Origin: Euglena gracilis
Lineage: Eukaryota; Euglenida; Euglenophyceae; Euglenales
Direction of reading: 5' to 3'
DNA: 64,000 bases
Assembly: GCA_039621445.1 (NCBI GenBank)
Contig: CP154955.1
Location: forward strand, 2,076,619 to 2,140,618
Shown here: positions 20,701 to 33,200 of the stretch, in pieces
How positions within the stretch are numbered: position 1 is the stretch's first letter
Layout: each line of letters starts with the position of its first letter
Notes under the pieces: model-generated
Seen by the model: only the letters and a program-made list of their open reading frames with translations
Databases searched by the model: none
What the model was told of the DNA's origin: nothing
Made by a program: the position numbers and the translations under genes

Positions 20701-22985
20701 AGACCAGCCAAGGAAAGCAGTCAATGCTGCGGCTTTTTTAAAAAAATGTTCTTTTTCCAGGAGCCCGGTCCTTGGACAAGAAATGCATTTCTTTTATTTT
20801 GTTTCTTTTCTCGAATTCATTGCTGCCGTGGATCCCAAAGCATCTTTCTGTGTTCCGATTCGGCTTTGCAAATTGATGTCTGAACAGCTGAACGGTCTAT
20901 CAGCGTCGCTCACAACACATCCCAAGTCGACAATGCATTACTTGCAATCCCTCGGCTTGGATTCCAGGGTAAAGTCGAAGTATCCTCATGCAGGGAGGGG
21001 CCTTCGACTGCCAATAAAGCCAGACAGAAGATATTGGACAAATGTTTCGTCATTTTTCTCGTTCACCTTTCCTTTGCCTTTTTGAAAGAGACATTCTCAG
21101 GGTGATTTAATTTCTGCATGGTGTGAAGAATAGTCAGTTTGTGCTTAATTCTGTGGTCATGACAGATGTAGAGCCACAGAAAAACCATCATTAGTCATTT
21201 TTTAGACTGTCTTTTTGAAACATCTAATTGCTTTTTGCCAGCAAACCTTCAACACAAATATTTCCCCTCCATTTTATTCCATTCCCTGCCTGCCCCAATG
21301 AACAACCCCTGTTCGGGCTGCGCATTTTGCCACCAAAGTTGTTGGGCAAGGGCTTTGATTTTCCATAGAAATCAAATGATCTCTGCATCAAATCAACAAC
21401 CTTCTGAAGGACAGTATGGTTGCGATTATGGAGAAAAAGTTAGTCCAGTCCAGTACTCCGCACTGGACCTCACTCAGGGAGTGTTATGCGTGTAATATGT
21501 GTTATGAGCGTTATGAGGGCTCCGCTTAACCCCCCCTCCAATAGAAGCCCCCCTTCGGTTTTCGACCACCGGCCCAAATAGAAGCGGGGGGGGGTATTTT
21601 TTCCCTAGAATTCTCTCTGCCACGAGCTTTTGTATGCGCCCATTGGGAAGATAGAGGAGACTGTCAGTTATTTGGAAGCCCACGGGGCTAATGTGAGACG
21701 AATTTTTCGTGATGATTATGCCCCTCTCTGCGTAGTTTGCATTTCAGACAAAAAAAATGGCAGACAGCGAAAATGACGTGCAAAAAAATTGGAAAGCTTG
21801 GGTGGTTTCCGTCGCTTTGGGGTTTCCGCTGTTTTTGGACCAGATTTGATCCATCAACAAGGGTAACACAGGAAGTATTCGTTCCAACACCAAGCGGAAG
21901 CTTGATTTTGACCATCCTTTTTCTCTCTTTCTTGTGTCCCAATGTGTGGGTGCAATCCAGTCAGGTGCATAATATCAACCCAAACATCTTCGGGTATCGG
22001 CTGGAAAGACTCAAGGAGAAAGTGGCTTTCTTGGAGGAGCAGGGGTTGGACGTTACCAGACACTTGCGGACCGCCCCCAGCCTGCTGAGCTACAGTGTGG
22101 GCCGTGTGGCTGTGCTGAGAGGAGGGTTTGGCATTGGCAGAGTGTGGCACAAACATTTCAAGGACTTCCCTTTGTTTGTCATTTCGTTCATGGCCGCTTG
22201 GCTGACACCCCATCTCAGGTATGCTGTGCAAACGCCTCCGTTTCGTGGTCTAGCTGGTTCAGATGTGCGATCATGCAAGTGGTCCATATTTTTTTTGCTG
22301 ATTCAAAAGGAGAGTTGACAGAGCAAGAAATCATTTGGCGTGTTCTTTTCTGCAATTGCATATGTGGACCTTAAAAATCTGCAGTTGGACAGGTGGAAGA
22401 TTTTTTTCCCCTGAGGTCGACCTGTTCTCCCTGAAAAATGCCAAAATTTCTTGCCCATTTTCTTGTATATTTTTCACTGAGTGTGCTGAGACAGCGGAGT
22501 TTTTTATATATATTTGCTTAAGGACCGCCCTGCCACGGAGGGAGGGTTCCAGTCTCTGGAACAGAGAATACCGAGTTTTTGGGGCCTTGAAATGGCCAGG
22601 GAAGCGATCTTTTCAATTATTTCAACGGCAGAATATAAATTGTGGGCTTTTGGTTGTCATTTTTTGGGGGGGGCAGTGATATTGAAGGGGTTGGAAGGCA
22701 CACCACCGCGCGTCCGACCAGAAGCTGCGGCCAATCCTGTGGTTCGTGCTGGACGACATGGGGCGCTCGCGGGCGGAGGTGGACCGCTTTCCCATGCTTT
22801 GGAATAGCAGCCTGGAGAAGCGGCTGCGGCCCCGCTTCCGCTACCTGCAGTCGCTGGGGCGGGAGGCGGCCCCCTTGAATGCCATCCTATTCCCCGGGGA
22901 CGAAACGTTCTGCCGCGTTACGGCCCTCAAGGAACTGGCCCATTACCGCGCCTGGCGGCTTCAGGGCGACGTGCCAGCCTCGTGA
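17446..22985 (+). CDS. mTERF-like gene A (multi-exon, model incomplete)
   Basis: Gene A of a tandem mTERF-like array. mTERF proteins are helical-repeat nucleic-acid-binding proteins of mitochondria and plastids that act in organelle transcription, splicing or translation. Conserved blocks are near 17446, 17655-17720, 18113-18442, 20813-20968, 21609-21708, 21962-22120 and 22716-22985, all on the plus strand. Candidate splice signals include TTTCAG before 17446, CCCTAG before 21609 and GTAAAG at 20969. The last block ends at a TGA (22983-22985). I cannot fix the true start or a transit peptide. A 1.16-kb TIR element lies in the intron after the 18.1-kb exon. This copy is more divergent from B and D than they are from each other. 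It may be functional or a pseudogene. Confidence 0.65.
18113..18442 (+). other. Gene A main mTERF-repeat exon
   Basis: Encodes RRYSRKRLEAVVAHLEALH, then VRRVVSHHPPLLAMDPQALE, KKVQWMQSRGLD, ARVVNVYPGVL and VEIVNRRPAMLRVG. This is the helix-P-x-L-helix-x-Gly-Leu/Leu-Gly-D periodicity of about 30-35 residues typical of mTERF modules. The frame is open throughout and very GC-rich compared with its surroundings. It aligns without gaps to 28479-28841 and 53081-53473. Confidence 0.75.
18617..18678. repeat. AAGCCCAATGAACAC hairpin
   Basis: AAGCCCAATGAACAC (18617-18631) and its exact reverse complement (18664-18678) bound a 32-bp spacer containing GTTCGGACCGTCTAGATTGT. The spacer plus left arm is also present just upstream (about 18537-18583). 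Related words occur at 21294 and 48719-48760. Confidence 0.7.
18703..19863. mobile_element. TIR element in an intron of gene A
   Basis: The left terminus GCAAATGTGGAATCCTGACT (18703-18722) is matched by the reverse complement of 19844-19863 (GCAAAAGTGGAATCCTAACT). Just inside each end are pairs of GCCTCCGCGGAGGC-type palindromes (18736-18786 and 19800-19836). The middle contains a C-rich minisatellite (19215-19340). I found no target duplication and no transposase. Confidence 0.7.
19215..19340. repeat. CCCCTCCCCCTGCAC minisatellite
   Basis: About nine tandem units of roughly 13 bp (CCCCTCCCCCTGCA), C-rich on the plus strand and G-rich on the minus, inside the TIR element at 18703-19863. Confidence 0.85.
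20813..20968 (+). other. Gene A intermediate mTERF exon
   Basis: The translation has FIAAVDPKASFCVPIRLCKL, then LSASLTTHPKSTMHYLQSLG and LDSR. It is followed at once by GTAAAG, a good donor. The pattern leucine...TTHPKST..YLQSLGL fits the second half of an mTERF module. B and D do not carry a clearly alignable copy; they have a different block in the same position (29110-29290, 53780-53950). Confidence 0.55.
21609..22120 (+). other. Gene A exons with EETVSYLEAHGANVRRIF and AFLEEQGLDVTRHL
   Basis: The first exon (21609-21708) follows TTCCCTAG and reads LLYAPIGKIEETVSYLEAHG, then ANVRRIF. The second (about 21962-22120) reads INPNIFGYRLERLKEKVAFL, then EEQGLDVTRHL and SLLSYSVGR. Both are classic mTERF modules. 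The second aligns with 31193-31351 and 55175-55330. Confidence 0.7.
22716..22985 (+). other. Gene A terminal mTERF exon
   Basis: Encodes KLRPILWFVLDDMGRSRAEV, DRFPMLWNSSLEKRLRPRFR, YLQSLG and a C-terminal tail ending AHYRAWRLQGDVPAS with a TGA stop. The FP-x-LW-xx-SLEKRLRPR block is the most diagnostic mTERF C-terminal signature in the window. The last-exon copies of B and D match with one small indel region after YLQSLGR. Confidence 0.8.
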
Positions 22986-24740
22986 CACAGTTCCCTTTGT
23001 GTTCCTATGGTCCTGCTTGTCATGGACTCGGCTGTATTTTTTTTTTTGCAGCGCAGCAGCTTTCCGGGTGTGACTCAAGAAGAACATTTCAAAGGGCTTT
23101 GAGCTTGACAGCTTCGCCAAGAATAGGTTGGCCAACACCATGACACTGAAAATGATTGAGGATTGGGAGCGGGCAGGTTTGGCATAAATTCAAGTTGGAG
23201 TTGCTAAGATGTATTACGAGCTCTTTTTTTTTGACGGGTTCAAAAGAATGGTGTGCAAATACAAAACTTAACTCACAAATGACAACAGAAAGCACATTTC
23301 TAGAGCTCACATGGAATCATGTGAATCACACACTAAGGAGGGTTCTGCAAACTATTCATCAACAGTGCAAATATCTACATCCTCTGTACGAGGCCGTTTA
23401 AAATTGTGAACACCGAGAAGGACAAGGCTTTTGTGTTCACCAACGCTTCATTTGCTTCAGGCACTGCCGTCCATTTGCTTCCTAATAAACCTGCTGGTGG
23501 GAATATGACCCAAACTTAAAGGTGGAGAGTATAAATTCATTTAACACCTGTGTGACCCCTCCCTTCGGGAGGGGGGGAGATTGGGGTCCACTGGACGCCT
23601 GGGGGGGTATTTGGACGTGGGAGGTGTGACGGCCGACGGCCACGCCAGGTATAAAAGTTAAGGGTCATTGGCTGATTTCGGGTGGGTTTTGGATGGATGG
23701 GCGGGTGAATCGTGTGTTAAAAAAAAGTGGGTGGGTGGATTTGGGACATACAATCACTTAGGCACTGGCCGACCAGGTCAAATGCTGACTAATGAAGGTG
23801 GACATGTCCTCCGTCGAAAGGCAAAGTTGCAGAAAGCGGCGGTGTGCTTCATCAGGTACCCCAGGAACCTTCAGCGACAAATAGCTGACATTTCTTACAA
23901 ATTCTGTCATAAGCTGACAAACCCCGAAAATATGTTTTTTTCGTCTTTCCGGAGGTACTTCTCTGGAACTTCTGGCCAGGCTGATTTTCAATGGGCAGCC
24001 CTGAGTTCCTGTCTGGGAAGACTCTTTTTTTTTTGACGACTCCAAGCTTCTTTCCGAGACAGGGTTGTTGTGCATTTCAAAGAATTGGTGTAAGGAGGTG
24101 CAATTTGGGATTCCAGGTTTGTATGTGCCCTCCAGACAGGGAAAAGATGACAAGATTCACCAGTCAAAATTATCCACACGTTGCCTCGGACCAAAGTTTT
24201 GAATACCTCGTCTTTGGCCTCACCTCCAATGTTCAAACACCCACAAATCCGATTGATTCCGGACGTTTTCTGGCATTTTCTGACAATCCCCGACGACCCC
24301 CAAGGATCATGTGTCTCGAGAAGAGAAGGTAAGGAGGGCTAATCTCCCACAACTCAAACGTAAAAAAAATGCTTTAAATCTCGAAATTGAAGGCATCGTG
24401 GCAACTGAGCACAATCTGTTTTGCCTCATGCTGGAGCTGAAAAATATGCATCTCGTTTATATTTTTTTTGCAGCATGCACTTTTCCTTTCAAAATAAGAC
24501 TGTTCAGTTTGAAGTCTGGATCAAAGCATCAGCAAGACCCCCAAACTCAAGCAACCCTGGGGAAGTTCGCTTGAAAATTTTTGGGGTTGTGGCTAATTTT
24601 TTTTTTTGCATTTGGAGGATTGCACTGAACAGGGGGTTTTGTGTGGATTTTAAGTTGAGACGTTGTTCCGTGTGTTTTCCCCCAACAACAGTACCCAGGA
24701 GCAGACCTTGAACCAGGGGTCTCTTCTGGTTTAAGCCTCT
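22986..24740. other. Intergenic DNA; no confirmed gene
   Basis: About 23530-23740 belongs to a dispersed repeat (see 29395-29610 and 38385-38620: GTGTGACCCCTC, then GGCTGATTT and GGGTTTTGGGTGGGTGG-type words). An open frame around 23780-23975 has balanced composition (KLQKAAVCFIRYPRNLQRQI) but no recognised family and no second copy. A T-run-rich stretch follows up to the (CA)n array. Confidence 0.4.
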
Positions 24741-24749
24741 GATGCGCAT

Positions 24750-25381
<632 letters not shown>

Positions 25382-25439
25382 ATTAAATCACAAATTTGCA
25401 AAATCCACGCGATTTTTCCAATATATATATTTTTCCATC

Positions 25440-26200
25440 CGTTATTTGTGTGGTTCCAAGAACCCCTGCCCCATCAGGGCAGACGGGTTGGAGATCCCCA
25501 CTGCGTCGAAACCAAAAGAAGACTGCAGGGCAGGGCAGGGGGTTCAGAGAGTGAAGGCTTCTTTTTCACTCGGACAGACCCTGGGGGGTGGTCCCGCCGG
25601 AGGTCCGGGTACGGGTTTCGACGCGAAATTTTGGGAGATGCCCTCAGACGTCCCAATTATTTGGGTGTCCCCAAGGGAATTTCTTAAGCCGGACCCCACC
25701 CTGCCACCCGAGGGCCAGCACTTTCCCCCCAGCCAGCAGCTCCCAGTCGGGCTGCAGACCCCCCCCCCCCCCGGGTCCAGCGGTAATAAAGTTTTCACAG
25801 CCCGGCTTCGCCGGGCTGGACCGAAAATTTTTTTCGACACAAAGCGTCAAAAATTTTTGAAAGAAAGGTTTAAAATGGCCAAAAATAGCCCTTTTTGTAC
25901 TTTTTTTTGGGCTAGCTGGATTCAGGCTCTTTTTGCCTGTTTTCGGGTTCCAGCCAGGTCCAGCCCGGCATACGGGTTGGAACCACCTCCCTGAAACCCT
26001 CACCCCCCAGGAAGGAGGGGTCCACCTTTTTTCCACCCAGTGCCTTTTTCCAGTCGGCTGGCTCGACCCTCCCTCCCCGATCAGAGTGCTTCAGAAACTC
26101 CCTGGTCCCCCCTGGGGGGCTCCACCCTGGGTGTGTGGGGGCACCCTCCCCCTTGGGGGGTCAAAGTGCATCCTCAAAACCATGGGGAACTATAGCTGAA
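25440..26200. repeat. GC-rich dispersed repeat with hairpins; no gene
   Basis: Contains a CCCGGCTTCGCCGGG hairpin (25801-25815) followed by CTGGACCGAAAATTTTTTTC, and a TTTTTCCAGTCGGCTGGCTC box near 26046. Related boxes are near 38094, 54767 and, more loosely, 17740-17900 and 33690-33800. Overlapping open frames on both strands reflect GC content. Confidence 0.45.
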
Positions 26201-26319
26201 GATGCACAACTTTGAACCTACGGTGGAAGAAATGTGGTTGGTTTCCGAGAACTTTTTTGGGGATTCTTTTGCACCTGGCAGCTCCGTGGCTCGCCCCTCT
26301 CCTCCAATCAGCTGGGTTG

Positions 26320-26660
26320 GGGCCCCTGTGGCCTGGACCAAGGACACTTGGGGTTAGGTCGGGAGCCCCTGGCGGTGGCTGCTGCTTGGGGTTTGCACCG
26401 ATTCTGAAACCAAACAACCCTTGGCTGCTTGCTGCCCGGCATTGTGCTTCGCAGGTCTGCGGCACAACCCTCTCGTGGCGCAGCCAACCCGGCACATGCG
26501 CCGCATCCTGCTGGTTGGGCTGTGTCGGAGCACGTGCCCGCTGCTCCCTTCCCCAACCCCCCAGACCGCTGTTTCGAGCCTGCAAAAAAACAGAAGCAAA
26601 TTCGGTTACTGGATCCAGGGCTGGCTTTGGGCTTGCATTTAGGAGGGTCCACAAGGTCCA
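26320..26660 (+). repeat. Dispersed CTCATGGCA-box repeat, copy 3 (possible exon)
   Basis: This copy keeps an open frame through the shared block: LRHNPLVAQPTRHMRRILLV, GLCRST, then TAVSSLQK. The copy at 48.2 kb reads TGQRRTPLMA, a stop, then MRRVLLLGLRRST and TAVTSLQK. Preservation of the MRR(I/V)L frame hints at a former coding exon. It lies upstream of gene B in the same relative position as the 48.2-kb copy to gene D, so it might be a 5' exon of the mTERF units or a separate small gene. Confidence 0.4.
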
Positions 26661-27260
26661 AAATTTTTGTCTTATAGGGCTGGCCTCAGTTCAAGGTGCA
26701 CCAAAGCAGGCTGGGGCACTGTTGCGTAGGGTGGGGATGTCCCAGTGCACACACACCATCACAACAGCCTGTGGGTTGGGATGTGTTGGGGCTTGGGGTT
26801 GGAGAAAAAAATGCAATATGGACCATCGAGAAACGCGATGCAAAAAAAAGAACCACACAAGCAAACATAAATAAACATGAAAAAGAAAGTTGCCTGGAAA
26901 ATCCTTCCCCTCGAGAGGTGCACTTTCTTGTTGGAGGGTGTGTGGAAAAATTTCAACATCTTTCGGAATTTTTTTTCCATTCTGCAAAAAAATATGCAGA
27001 TTTTTGACCAAAAACAAAAAAAATTGACAAAAATTTTGGCCTTGGGGGGAAAGAGGACAAGATGAGAAAACTTTAAAGATTTCAGCTGAAATCAAAAACA
27101 AAAAAACCCCAAAACAAGCGTTTGCATTCCCCCCATGATATGATGACTGGGTACATATTATGATCCACTGATTCAGACGAGGGAGTTGTGGGAAACGCTG
27201 CTTGTAATTTTTTTTTGCCTCTGAAGGGGGTTTAGGTAGCTACAGACGCTGGTCCCCCCA
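26661..27260. other. No gene seen
   Basis: About 26755-26805 (a CACCATCACAACAGCCTGTG segment) is the reverse complement of 50660-50715, a further link between the B and D regions in inverted orientation. The remainder is A/T-rich with homopolymer runs. Confidence 0.4.
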
Positions 27261-27269
27261 AAGAATCAG

Positions 27270-30200
27270 CTGTTTTGCGCCGGACATGGAAGATGCTTGT
27301 GGGTCCGGTGGGCGACGACAACAGCGGCCGGGAAACCTGCCGGCAGGAAACCGTCCATGGGAGGTGTGCCCCGCTGGCTCCTTTCTCCCTTTTCTTGCTT
27401 CAACCAGCCCTAAATCCTAAAGTAGCATCAGCGCAGGGTAATATGGGGAGTCTGTTCAAGAGTCAACGAAGTGAAGGTCCCTACATACCTGCCCCCTTCA
27501 TCCCACGCACAACCTCCCCTCTCCACAACAACCATCGCAGTGTTTATCAATCATCAGCATGTTTTTTTTGAAGGAATGAGTTGCAGTTGCTGGATCAAAG
27601 TCTGGTGTTCCTTTGAAGCTTGCTTGCCTCTTTCAGGTGTTCCAACCTCAAATGATGGGCTGAAATATCTTGCCTGGGCTGTGTTTCAATGGAGCTTTAA
27701 GCGCCGGATTTTAGTGGATGGAATCAATGGGAAAGGTGTTGCGTGATGACTGCCGAGCCCCTGATTGTTAATTGCAGAGATGATGGTGAAGCTGGGCCAT
27801 GTATAGATCAGCCCCCCCCCCCCCCTCCGAGTTTCCCTCCCTTTGGGGGTTTTCTTTTTTTTGCTTGGAAAGTTGTTGCTTCGGTCGTTCCATCCACCTC
27901 TTCATGGTTTTGTGGAATCCCCCCCTGGGGGGGGGAGGACTTTGAGGGGGATGTTGCTGGGGACCCTCCTTGGGGGAGGGGTTCCACCAGCAGCTTTTTT
28001 CGGCCAGCCCCAATTTTTCAACGTTTCAAATGGACCGCCTCATGGCCGTCAGGTGTTAAAGCAGCTGCGCGCCTACCAGCACCTAACGCCTGCTCTTGTT
28101 TCCTGATTTGAGTCATGTGGACAGAACCGCCTCAACCGCTCCCCAGCGCCAACGACCGGTATGGTATCGATGTGCAGAACAGGTCACTTTTTAAGGAAGT
28201 GGAGAACTGCGAAGTGGGCAAGTGAAGGGGGGGGTTGGGTGGGGTGCGGACCTTTCCTCTCCCAACGGGGGGGGGGGGGCGTCAGCATTTGGGATGGGTG
28301 GTGTCGTGGTCCCCCCTCGTTGTTTTCAGCAGAGGCCTGAGAATGGCCATTTTTGGGAAGGTGACTGGGTGTGCACCCCTTCCCCAGCCGGCCTTGTCCA
28401 ACGGTGTGTGTCTGCCATGGGCAGGCACCCAAACCTCCGTCGGTAAACAAGAAAAGGTGCCTGGCGCCAAGGGTGACCGCCCGCTACCCTGCGCTCCAGC
28501 GATACAGCCGACAGCGAGTGGAGGCTGTGACGGCGTATTTGGAGGAGTTGCGGGTGGACGTGAGGCGGGTGGTGACGAACCGGCCGGCCGTTCTCGCGAT
28601 GGAGCCCCAGTCGCTGAAGGAAAAAGTGCGGTGGATGCAGGGCCGTGGATTGGACGTCGTCCGGGTGGTCAATGCCTACCCGGACGTCCTGCAACGTCCG
28701 ACAGCCACACTGGAGACAAAAATGAAGGTCATCGCCACCTCTGGGGATGCTGCCAAGGCCATCAACCGCCACCCCACAATGCTGCGAATCAGGATCGACA
28801 CCCTTGCAGATTGCTATGCTCTGGAAAGGCCGAAGCTGACAGTATTATTAATTCTGTTCCTTCTTTTTGATATTCCGAGAATGTCCTGTTTGTTGTATTC
28901 TTGTATTCTTGTTTTCTCTTCCCTTCGAATTAGTCCTGTTCTGGTATTCACTTTTGTTCTCTGACTGTACACTGCAATACTCCCCCAGCATTGCCATGCA
29001 TTTGGTGATGGCAAAGACACACGCACACCAGCAAAATTTTCTAATTAACAAACAATGTCCGCCACGTTATTGATTACTGGCGGAAAAGAACACCTTCCAT
29101 TTTCATGTCATGTTCATTGATTCAGCTTTAACATTGGCATCGTCGAAAGGGGATGGTCTACCGACCGCTGACACGCTGCCCAAATTGTCACAACAGGCTT
29201 TGCAGTCTATCATGGTTAATCCGAAGGATAAACCGAACGCAGACAATGGCTCTGTGCAGAATCACTCAGAGAGGGTCTGTAACGGCCTGCAAGGCACGAG
29301 GTGTCGTGTCTCTTTGTATTCCTTCGCGCAGAGATTTGGCATTCTTTTGCCGCACCACAGACACACAGCATTTAGGCGCGTCTTGACCATGGAGTTGATT
29401 GGTACCTGCTTGACGCCTCCTCCCGAGGTTGGGCATGGGTTTTGAAGAGTGGGTGGGTGTCCGCGGGGACCACTTGGACCACTGCCCCCCCGAGGTGCAC
29501 CATGGGTTGGGTCAGTCTGGCCCGGCCGAAGGCTGAGCTGGAAAATTTCTGTTTTAACAAGTGGTTTGCCGTTTTCGGCGGGTTTTGGGTGGGTGGCCCC
29601 TCGAGTTAGTCCATGTGAATCCTATGTCCTTGTCCCACTCCCCTGCTCGTTCCCCTCGGGTCTTGACCCCCCCAAAAAATAACGAGCGTTATTTTTGGTC
29701 TCCTGTTGGAAACTTCCAGGGGGTCTTATTTTTTGCGAGGCCTTACCTTTGGATTTTCTTTGACCGAGGCCCAGGAAAAATATCCATTTTCAGGTTTCCG
29801 AAAAAACACTAAATTTTCTTTGGCACTTGCGCCATGTGCTAATGGATGAAAATTTACCTTGTTTTTTTTGGGTTTCAACACACCAAAAATTTTAATTTTC
29901 ATCATTTTTTGCGTCTGAAATTGGGGAGTTTGGCAATTTTCCAGGGTAATTTTCCACCATTTTGTGCCGTCACGGGGAATCTTATATTTGTCGGTGTCTT
30001 ACTTGGCGATCGGCCGAGAGGGGGTCTTATTTTTTGGGTGGGGTTTCGGGAGATGTTACTTTTTGGGATGTTTAGACTCCCAAATTGTTGATTCTGTTAA
30101 CTGGGATTCCTAATTTTGATTATCTAAAGTTGGTTTCCCCCCTTATTGACATCGATCGAGCCCTTTTTGGCCATAACCCTCCTTGGAAAGCACAAGTTTC

Positions 30201-33200
30201 TGACCCTTGGGGGGGGTATTATCAAAATGGTAACAGAGTTACGAACCACTGGACTTTCACCTTTTTTTTTTTTTGCCATTTCCCCCCCTTTCCCTGTGGT
30301 TTTAAGCAATGATTCAAATTTCTTGTGAAAACAGTCGGCTAAGCGTTTCATCCAGAACCACAAGATTGATCAGCCACAGATGGTTTTGTGGCCTGGCTTC
30401 GATTAGGATTGTGCTCATATTTAAGGTGGGAGGTCAGATCTTTCTGCATCTCTGTGAGACATTTATCAAGCACCACACCTGCCACCATTTGGCCAGTGCG
30501 CAGTTGCATCTTCGGAGGAACATTTTTGTGCCTCTCTGCGACCAGCTGCTTCCTGCACCAGTTGAGGGGATGGCAGAAGTTGTCGATTATTTGGAACAGG
30601 CCTCAAGCTTCAGGTTCTCATCCCCCCCCCCCGGGAGGCTGGACTGCAGCTGGCCCAAAATGAGTTTGTACAATCAGTAGTAGCTCCAATTTCTAGTGGA
30701 TCCCATGGGGGGGGTCTGCACTTGCAGCCCCAGCTGGTGAAATTTTTTTTCAATTCAAATTCAGTCGCCGCCACGAGTTGCTGGCATTTCACGGCCCCAA
30801 AAACCTCTCAAAATGCCCTTTTTTGGCACTAAAATTTTTTTGAAGAATATTGGCAAAACAATGCGCATAAAAACTGATATCTGTCGGCCCGAAGTGCTGG
30901 AGCAAAAATGTTGTTCAATTGGGGTTAACCCCCAGAACGTCCACCCTGGGGGATTCTAGCTAGTGATGTTCCAGCAACATGGACCTGGGGATATTAAGCT
31001 GTGGCCTGATCAGGAAGCACGAGGCCTAAATACTCTCCGACTTTTTCAGGCGGATGATGCTCCTCTATTCCTGGGTTGTCCTTTCAGAGTCTGCACGTCC
31101 ATAACTAATTTTTGAAGGATTCAAAGCACTTGCAGAAAGAAACCATTTGTTTTTGTTTTATTGGAAGTAAGCACCTTTCCCTTGATAGTGATGAGGTGCA
31201 TCCCATTAACGCAAACATGTTGGGATATCGGCCTGCAGTTCTGTGGGAAAAGATTGCATTTCTGGAGGAGAACGGCTTGGGTGTTGCCAGGCACTTGCGC
31301 ATCGCTCCTACCTTCCTCAGCTACAGTGTTAACCGCAGTCCTGTACAGGGAGAGCGGACAGCCTTTTTTTTTTTTGCACTTGGCAGTTGGAAGAGATCTA
31401 GCTGGTCTGATATGCCCCCTGTCTTCTCAGCATATTTTTTTTGTTGGCTGGACAACAAGTTTCCCTGTGGTTTTGCTGCAGCATTAGGAGGGTGCATATG
31501 TTTAGGTTGGGGCAGGCGCCTCTGGCACAAACGATCCAAGACCAAAGGTGGCCAGGTCCCACTTTCCGGGAAATTCAGGGGGGGGGGAGTTTCGCATTTT
31601 CCCCCTCATTTTTGTGCATTTTTTTTCGATTTATCCAGCGTATTTTTTTTGGCGCATTTTTTTTTTCCTGATTACCCTACTTTTTTTTTTTGCATTTTTT
31701 GACCATTTTTACAATTTACAATTTTTTGAAAAATTTACATTTTTTTAAAAAAAATGGTTTGAAAACCTTAAACAAAAAATCGAAACTGATATTTTCCACA
31801 TAATTCCATCCATGCCATTTTTTGCATTTTTTTGGCCAATTTTCGCATATTCGTGAGATTTGAGCTTTTTTCCCCTGAGATTTTGCACATTTTTGCACAT
31901 TCGTTTCAGAAAATGCAGTTTTTTTTGTACATACTTTTGCGCAGTTTTGCACTTTTTTTTTCTCAAGAGAAGCCTGATGCATTTTCCCCGCCCCAGTTTT
32001 TTATTATTATCTGGGATAGGGTCAGGGTTACAGCTTTACTGGTGTGGGTCTTTTACTTTGGGAATTTAGGAGGATTTGGCTGCATCCCCGACCAAGTTAG
32101 GCCCAAGCTGGGCCGGAATTCGAGCAATTTTTGGACAAATAGGAGGCCCAAAAATCTTCTAAATGGGGACCTAACTTTCGGCCTAGTTTTTTTCCCCTAA
32201 ATTGGCTCATTTTTTTGGCACTCTCAATCCTAACTCTATTCTTAAAATATGCACAAACCCTCCCCGAATAAGTCGAAAATTGGCACCCCCCCGGGCAAGT
32301 CGAATATGCAGTATTCTCGAAATTTCTAAATTGCAGGATTCCTGAAGCTTGTTTTGGCGAGATTGCTCATCCTTTGGGCCCAAAAAATAAAGTAATATTT
32401 ATCTCTGTATCAGGCACTCCATTTTTAAATAAAAAAATCTCAGTACCCTAGTGCCCTGACTTAACATCGCCCTGTTCTGACCTTTGCCAGGAAGTTGACA
32501 CGACAGCTTGCTTGTCATGTTGAGAACTTTCAGCAATGGCTGATTTGCTGGCTTATGCCAACCATTTTACGCCAATTTCTTCCCCGCAAGAATTCTGCAT
32601 GTGTTTTTTTTTCAGCAAACGTTGCAAAAAAGGTTTTAAAGACCAAATCCGGAAATTTTGATTTATTTTTCTTGTGTTTTTTTTGTGGTTTTAAATGTTT
32701 CAAAAAAAATGAAAATGCAATGTTCTCATTCCAAAAAATTTAGAAAAACCCATTGAAAAGTATGGTCAGGTGTTTGAGTCAAAAAATTTTTTTAGCATAA
32801 TCTGAGAAGGAACAATGGTAAACAAAAGGCAAAACAAATGCCAGAATCTAATCGAAATCCCTTCAAAAAGAACATGTTTGTTTTGCTGTCTCCCCTGGTG
32901 GGTGCCCTTTTTGCCAGAGTACGGCTCCCTACCCCTCTCCTGAAAAGTTGTCTCCTGAGAAGTCAGCGAGTGCAAGCCTAGGTGCACTGCACAGCATGAC
33001 GAGTCAGCAATAATAAAGAAAAACCATTAACCCTCCCTTTCGTTCCTTCCATTGATCCAGGCCCAGTGATTTTGTGCTCTGTTGCCCAGCAACCAGTTTT
33101 CCTGTGCTGATCACAAGTGAACACAGAAATTACGAAAGAAGGACCTGGCTGTCTGATTTGTATTTTCCTGTCGATTATTATATATATATTTTAAAAAAAA